This document shows, in pieces, positions 1 through 5,083 of a stretch of DNA of 5,083 bases. The DNA comes from Terrimesophilobacter sp036833635 (lineage in GTDB: Bacteria; Actinomycetota; Actinomycetes; Actinomycetales; Microbacteriaceae): assembly GCA_036833635.1 (NCBI GenBank), contig DAITPJ010000115.1, forward strand, positions 1 through 5,083. The letters are read 5' to 3'. Both the position numbers and the translations under genes were made by a program. Each line of letters begins with the position of its first letter. Position 1 is the first letter of the stretch. A model generated the notes under the pieces. It was given only the letters and a program-made list of their open reading frames with translations. It did not search any database and was not told where the DNA came from.

Positions 1-2474
<2,474 letters not shown>

Positions 2475-2480
2475 GACTCA

Positions 2481-2487
2481 CTCCTCC
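2481..2487 (-). promoter_or_regulatory. Shine-Dalgarno of acnA
   Basis: GGAGGAG reads on the minus strand and is separated by 6 nt from the ATG at 2474-2472. An in-frame TGA at 2480-2478 lies between the two, so no upstream start can be used in this frame. This fixes the acnA start. Confidence 0.85.
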
Positions 2488-2493
2488 GCCTAG

Positions 2494-2520
2494 CCGTCGG
2501 AGAGTTGTCAGCGCCGACGG
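2494..2520 (-). repeat. inverted repeat / potential stem-loop in the acnA 5' leader
   Basis: Perfect 7-bp arms CCGTCGG (2494-2500) and CCGACGG (2514-2520) flank a 13-nt loop. On the acnA transcript the right-hand arm comes first, and the stem ends 6 nt before the GGAGGAG Shine-Dalgarno. It could therefore be an mRNA hairpin affecting ribosome access or stability, or an operator for a dimeric regulator just downstream of the predicted start of transcription. There is no U-run on either side, so it does not look like an intrinsic terminator. The repeat is seen directly; any role is inference. Confidence 0.55.
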
Positions 2521-2533
2521 TGATCCTTCCCCC

Positions 2534-2562
2534 ATCGTGCGCCGTTCGCCATGACGTGTCAA
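2534..2562 (-). promoter_or_regulatory. predicted sigma-70-type promoter of acnA
   Basis: On the minus strand a consensus -35 hexamer TTGACA (2562-2557) is followed after exactly 17 nt by CACGAT (2539-2534). That -10 is only 3/6 to TATAAT but keeps the most conserved A at its second position and T at its sixth. Transcription would begin near 2527, giving a leader of about 50 nt that carries the inverted repeat and the Shine-Dalgarno. The perfect -35 and ideal spacing support it; the weak -10 limits confidence. Confidence 0.5.
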
Positions 2563-2568
2563 CGCGGG

Positions 2569-2582
2569 CCGGAGCGCTCTGG
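2569..2582. promoter_or_regulatory. 14-bp near-palindrome, possible operator between the divergent promoters
   Basis: CCGGAGCGCTCTGG pairs with itself at six of seven positions; the single mismatch is 2571 against 2580, and the core GAGCGCTC is perfect. It lies just upstream of the predicted acnA -35 element and upstream of the candidate pdhA promoter, where one dimeric regulator could reach both. Short GC-rich palindromes arise often by chance in such genomes, and I do not recognise the site as that of a known regulator. Confidence 0.25.
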
Positions 2583-2589
2583 GGGCGCG

Positions 2590-2619
2590 CAAACAACGAG
2601 GACGTCCAAGTAATAGGCT
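2590..2619 (+). promoter_or_regulatory. weak candidate promoter of pdhABC
   Basis: TAGGCT (2614-2619) fits the TANNNT -10 pattern common in actinobacteria. The best -35 partner is CAAACA (2590-2595), with an 18-nt spacer and only the last three bases matching TTGACA. This is the most AT-rich part of the gap (2591-2616), and transcription would start near 2626, about 28 nt before the pdhA ATG. Actinobacterial -35 boxes are often poor, so the call is plausible but uncertain. Confidence 0.35.
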
Positions 2620-2653
2620 GGAACGGCACGTGCTCTAGGAAAGCGAGGCCCGA

Positions 2654-3730
2654 ATGGCGGACACACGACGTCCCGCTGGAGCCAGGAAGAAAGCGAAGCA
2701 GGACGGCGACTCGGCCGAGGTGCTTCGTGGGTACTACGAGCAGATGGTGCTCGTGCGCGAATTCGAGCTCCGCGCGAGCGAGATGTACGCGAGGGCGAAG
2801 ATCGGCGGGTACTGCCACCTCAACCTCGGCGAGGAGGCGACCGTCGTCGGGCTGCTCGCGGCACTGCGCCCCACCGACTACCTCTTCACGACCTACCGCG
2901 ACCACGGCTACGCGCTCGCGCGCGGCATGGAACCGGGCGCCGTCATGGCTGAGCTCTTCGGCAAGTCGACAGGCGTCGTCGGCGGCCGCGGAGGTTCGAT
3001 GCACATGTTCGACCTCGAACGGCGGATGATGGGCGGCTACGGCATCGTCGGCGGCCAGATCCCCCTCGCGACCGGCGCTGCGTTCGCGATCGACTACCGC
3101 ACCAAGGCGGGCACGAAGGCAGAGGCCGTCATGTGCCTCATGGGGGATGCGACCACGAACATCGGTGCGTTCCACGAGTCGCTCAACCTCGCCGGGCTCT
3201 GGAACTTGCCGATCGTCTACGTCATTGTCAACAACCGGCTCGGGATGGGCACCCCCGTCGAGCTCGCATCAGCTGAGCCCGACCTCTACAAGCGTGGTTC
3301 CGCCTACCGGATTCCCGGCGAGCGCGTCGACGGCGACGACCCGGTCGCGGTGCGTGATGCGGCGCTCGCCGCCCTCGAGAAGGCGCGCGTCGACCGGCAG
3401 CCGAGCATCCTCGAGACCATGAGCTTCCGGCTCAAGGGGCACTCCGTCGTCGACCCGGCACGGTACCGTTCCAAGGAGGACAACGAGGAGGCGCAGGCGA
3501 ATGACCCGGTGCCCGCATTCCGCAACCGGCTCATCGCATCCGGGGCCCTCGACGAGAAGGCAGCCGACGGCATCCATGCGGCTGCAGAGAAGGCGGTGAC
3601 GGAGGCCGTGGAGTTCGCCGATGCGAGCCATGACCCGTCGCGGTCCGAACTCTTCGACGCGGTCTACGCGACCGACGTCGCGAACGCGTCACGCGCATAT
3701 CCGGGCGACCCGGTGATGGTGGCGTCATGA
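2654..3730 (+). CDS. pdhA: pyruvate dehydrogenase-type E1 component, alpha subunit
   Basis: Alpha chain of the heterotetrameric (alpha2beta2) thiamine-diphosphate-dependent E1. With the beta chain it decarboxylates a 2-oxo acid, most likely pyruvate, and passes the acyl group to the E2 lipoyl domain. At 358 aa it has the normal family length. Seen: a Lys/Arg-rich N-terminus (about 1-17); TYRDHG with Y81, R82 and H84; GGRGGSMHMFD at 110-120; GGYGIVGGQIPLATG, typical of the PDH rather than the branched-chain type; the ThDP/Mg site from GDA at 164-166 to NN at 193-194 with the usual 26-residue gap; and RLKGHSVVDP with H263 and S264, matching the regulatory loop of E1 alpha proteins. Oddities are GDA instead of GDG and V instead of the usual E just before NN. 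The start follows an in-frame TAG at 2636-2638; GAGG at 2645-2648 is a modest ribosome binding site. The last codons overlap pdhB. An acetoin-dehydrogenase role is less likely. Confidence 0.95.
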   Translation: MADTRRPAGARKKAKQDGDSAEVLRGYYEQMVLVREFELRASEMYARAKIGGYCHLNLGEEATVVGLLAALRPTDYLFTTYRDHGYALARGMEPGAVMAELFGKSTGVVGGRGGSMHMFDLERRMMGGYGIVGGQIPLATGAAFAIDYRTKAGTKAEAVMCLMGDATTNIGAFHESLNLAGLWNLPIVYVIVNNRLGMGTPVELASAEPDLYKRGSAYRIPGERVDGDDPVAVRDAALAALEKARVDRQPSILETMSFRLKGHSVVDPARYRSKEDNEEAQANDPVPAFRNRLIASGALDEKAADGIHAAAEKAVTEAVEFADASHDPSRSELFDAVYATDVANASRAYPGDPVMVAS

Positions 3731-4719
3731 CCGAGATGACCTACCGCCAGGCGCTCAACGAGACGCTGCGCGCCGAGTTGACCCGCGACGAGAACGTGTA
3801 CCTCATCGGCGAGGAGATCGGCGTCTTCGAGGGCTCGTACAAGATCACCGCAGGGTTGCTCAAGGAGTTCGGCCCCAAGCGCGTCGTCGACACCCCGATC
3901 GCCGAGGAGGGCTTCACCGGGGTCGCGATCGGCTCGGCAATGCTGGGCCTTAGGCCGGTCGTCGAGATCATGACGCTCAACTTCTCGCTCATCGCAATCG
4001 ATCAGATCGTGAACCATGCCGCGAAGATGTTCGGAATGTTCGGCGGGCGAGTCAAGGTGCCCATGGTCATCCGGACCCCCGGTGGCGGCGGTCAGCAACT
4101 CGGGGCAACCCACTCGCAGAACCTCGAGGTCTGGTACGCGCACATTCCCGGCCTCAAAGTCGTTGCGCCCTCGAACCCCGCGGAAGCCAAGGCCCTGCTC
4201 ACGGCGGCGATTCGCGACGACGACCCGGTACTGTTCCTCGAGAACCTCGGGCTCTACAACACCAAGGGCGACGTTCCGGATGGCGAACAGGTCGCCGAGA
4301 TCGGGAAAGCGGCCGTCGCGCGGGAGGGCACAGACCTCACGGTGGTGAGCTACTCGCGGGGCATGGTCACGGCCCTCGAGGTCGCGGCACAGCTTGCAGG
4401 GGAGGGGATCTCGATCGAGGTCGTCGACCTGCGCAGTCTTCGCCCGCTCGACCGCGACACGGTGTGCGCTTCGGTGCGCAAGACCTCGCGTGCGGTCATC
4501 TTCGAGGACGACATGCTCAGCTACGGGATCGGCGCGGAGATCTCCGCGACGATCGGCGAGGGCGCATTCGACTGGCTCGACGCGCCGGTGCGCAGGGTCG
4601 CGGCGGCTGAGGTGCCGCTGCCCTACGCCAAGCCTCTCGAGCTCGCGGCGATGCCGGATGCCGCAGCCCTGACCAGGGTCATCCGCGAGACGCTCGACGC
4701 AAGCGCATACCGGAAGTAG
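3727..4719 (+). CDS. pdhB: pyruvate dehydrogenase-type E1 component, beta subunit
   Basis: Beta chain of the E1 heterotetramer. It supplies the glutamate that activates thiamine diphosphate and helps bind the cofactor's pyrimidine ring; the C-terminal transketolase domain contributes to dimer and E2 contacts. At 330 aa it is of usual length. Seen: GEEIGVFEGSYKIT at 28-41; DTPIAEEGFTG with E60 aligned to the catalytic Glu of human E1 beta; a PDH-type stretch EIMTLNFSLIAIDQIVNHAAK at 80-100; THSQ with H129, the conserved active-site His; PGLKVVAPSNPAEAK; and PLPYAKPLE near the C-terminus. The IMTLNFS region resembles PDH beta chains rather than branched-chain or acetoin enzymes, which supports pyruvate as substrate. 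The start overlaps the pdhA stop as ATGA with only a weak GGTGG upstream, so translation is probably coupled to pdhA. A second Met lies at residue 4. The TAG stop is embedded in the pdhC ribosome binding site. Confidence 0.96.
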   Translation: MTEMTYRQALNETLRAELTRDENVYLIGEEIGVFEGSYKITAGLLKEFGPKRVVDTPIAEEGFTGVAIGSAMLGLRPVVEIMTLNFSLIAIDQIVNHAAKMFGMFGGRVKVPMVIRTPGGGGQQLGATHSQNLEVWYAHIPGLKVVAPSNPAEAKALLTAAIRDDDPVLFLENLGLYNTKGDVPDGEQVAEIGKAAVAREGTDLTVVSYSRGMVTALEVAAQLAGEGISIEVVDLRSLRPLDRDTVCASVRKTSRAVIFEDDMLSYGIGAEISATIGEGAFDWLDAPVRRVAAAEVPLPYAKPLELAAMPDAAALTRVIRETLDASAYRK

Positions 4720-4723
4720 GAGG
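4718..4723 (+). promoter_or_regulatory. Shine-Dalgarno of pdhC overlapping the pdhB stop codon
   Basis: AGGAGG begins on the second base of the pdhB TAG stop and lies 5 nt before the pdhC ATG. It is the full consensus, stronger than the sites before pdhA and pdhB. Ribosomes finishing pdhB would be placed on it directly, and E2 may be made in higher amount than E1, which would suit the E2 core of such complexes. The last point is inference. Confidence 0.85.
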
Positions 4724-4728
4724 CTGCC

Positions 4729-5083
4729 ATGTCTGAGGTTGTCATGCCCCGCCTGTCGGACACGATGGAGGAGGGCGAGCTCTCGAAGTGGCTCAAGAAC
4801 GTCGGGGACCCGGTCGCCAAGGGCGACGTCCTCGCCGAGATCGAGACCGACAAGGCGACGATGGACCTCGAGGCCTTCGAGGCCGGCGTGCTCGAGCAAC
4901 AGCTCGTCGAGGCCGGCTCGGTCGTGCCGATCGGTACCCCTGTCGCCGTCATCGGCGATGGAACCGGGGCGAAGGCGGCCCCGTCGTCTCCCGCCGAGCC
5001 CGCGACTTCTCGGGTCGAGCCTGTCGAGACCGGATTTCGACAAGCTCAATCCGAGACGGTTCCGGTCGAGCCTGCTCCTTCTC
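4729..5083 (+). CDS. pdhC: dihydrolipoamide acyltransferase (E2) of the pyruvate dehydrogenase complex, N-terminal part
   Basis: E2 carries the acyl group on a lipoyl-lysine arm from E1 to CoA and forms the structural core of the complex. Only 118 complete codons are in the window. Residues 1 to about 79 form a lipoyl domain: it opens MSEVVMPRLSDTMEEGELSK and has EIETDKATMD with Lys42 as the lipoylation site, followed by a Gly-rich turn (GVLEQQLVEAGSVVPIGTPV). From about residue 80 an Ala/Pro/Ser/Glu-rich flexible linker begins; a hairpin repeat is read through within it at residues 95-108. The E3/E1-binding domain and the catalytic domain with its HxxxDG motif would lie beyond the right edge and cannot be checked. 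An in-frame TAG four codons upstream and the AGGAGG support the start. The linker uses TCT, CGG, CCT, GGA, TTT, CGA and CAA, unlike the C/G-ending codons before it. The gene follows pdhB by 9 bp in the same operon. Confidence 0.93.
   Translation, partial: MSEVVMPRLSDTMEEGELSKWLKNVGDPVAKGDVLAEIETDKATMDLEAFEAGVLEQQLVEAGSVVPIGTPVAVIGDGTGAKAAPSSPAEPATSRVEPVETGFRQAQSETVPVEPAPS
5012..5052. repeat. imperfect inverted repeat (interspersed REP-like element) inside the pdhC linker
   Basis: Arms at 5012-5027 (GGGTCGAGCCTGTCGA) and 5037-5052 (TCGACAAGCTCAATCC) pair at 13 of 16 positions plus one G-T, with a 9-nt loop. Mismatches are 5016/5048 and 5021/5043. The element is read in frame as RVEPVETGFRQAQS, residues 95-108 of E2. 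From memory, TCGACAAGCTCAA-type palindromes are scattered through Microbacteriaceae and related genomes, usually between genes; I could not verify this here. The unusual codons across it fit acquired repeat DNA. Only one copy lies in this window, so calling it a repeat family member is inference. Confidence 0.55.

Noticed and set aside
2494..2520. Inverted repeat considered as an intrinsic terminator
   Set aside because: There is no T-run after either arm, and it lies in a divergent 5' region rather than at the end of a gene.
2626..2633. Perfect 8-bp palindrome GCACGTGC just before pdhA
   Set aside because: It is too short and GC-rich to call an operator on its own. It lies at the likely transcription start, but similar E-box-like octamers are common by chance.
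2475..2653. Possible GlxR (TGTGA-N6-TCACA) or AcnR-type operator in the divergent region
   Set aside because: Neither pattern could be found on either strand; nothing better than short chance matches.
4720..4728. Possible independent promoter for pdhC
   Set aside because: The gap is only 9 bp and is filled by the Shine-Dalgarno; tight operon spacing argues for read-through from pdhB.
3664..5049. A 461-codon minus-strand open frame opposite pdhB and pdhC
   Set aside because: Its composition is the typical Arg/Leu/Asp/Gly shadow of GC-rich codons, it lies opposite conserved coding sequence, and no family motif is visible.

Overview
The window comes from a high-GC actinobacterium. GC-ending codons dominate, the ribosome binding sites are strong AGGAGG types, and the aconitase is the long actinobacterial form. 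The pyruvate dehydrogenase E1 subunits, the habit of writing Asp-Ala as GAT-GCN, and a TCGACAAGCTCAA-type hairpin repeat near the right edge remind me of Microbacteriaceae. That family placement is recollection and inference; the sequence does not prove it.

Layout: positions 1-2474 (minus strand) hold most of an aconitase gene, acnA, whose C-terminal end lies off the left edge. Positions 2475-2653 are the only real intergenic space, a 179-bp divergent regulatory region. It contains a plausible acnA promoter, a stem-loop in the acnA leader, a 14-bp near-palindrome and a weaker candidate promoter for the rightward genes. Positions 2654-5083 (plus strand) hold a tight pdhA-pdhB-pdhC operon encoding E1 alpha, E1 beta and the start of the lipoyl-bearing E2 acyltransferase. 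The pdhA/pdhB overlap is ATGA, and pdhC starts 9 bp after pdhB with its Shine-Dalgarno overlapping the pdhB stop. E2 runs off the right edge.

Functionally the two units sit on either side of citrate synthase. The PdhABC complex, with an E3 lipoamide dehydrogenase not seen here, would make acetyl-CoA from pyruvate. Aconitase isomerises the citrate formed from acetyl-CoA and oxaloacetate. The shared divergent control region suggests, but does not prove, coordinated expression.

This is mainly ordinary central metabolism, and I see no new defence, mobile or biosynthetic system. The most interesting item is a hairpin-forming short repeat that appears to have been recruited in frame into the flexible linker of the E2 protein. 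No tRNA, rRNA, CRISPR, insertion sequence or convincing terminator was seen.
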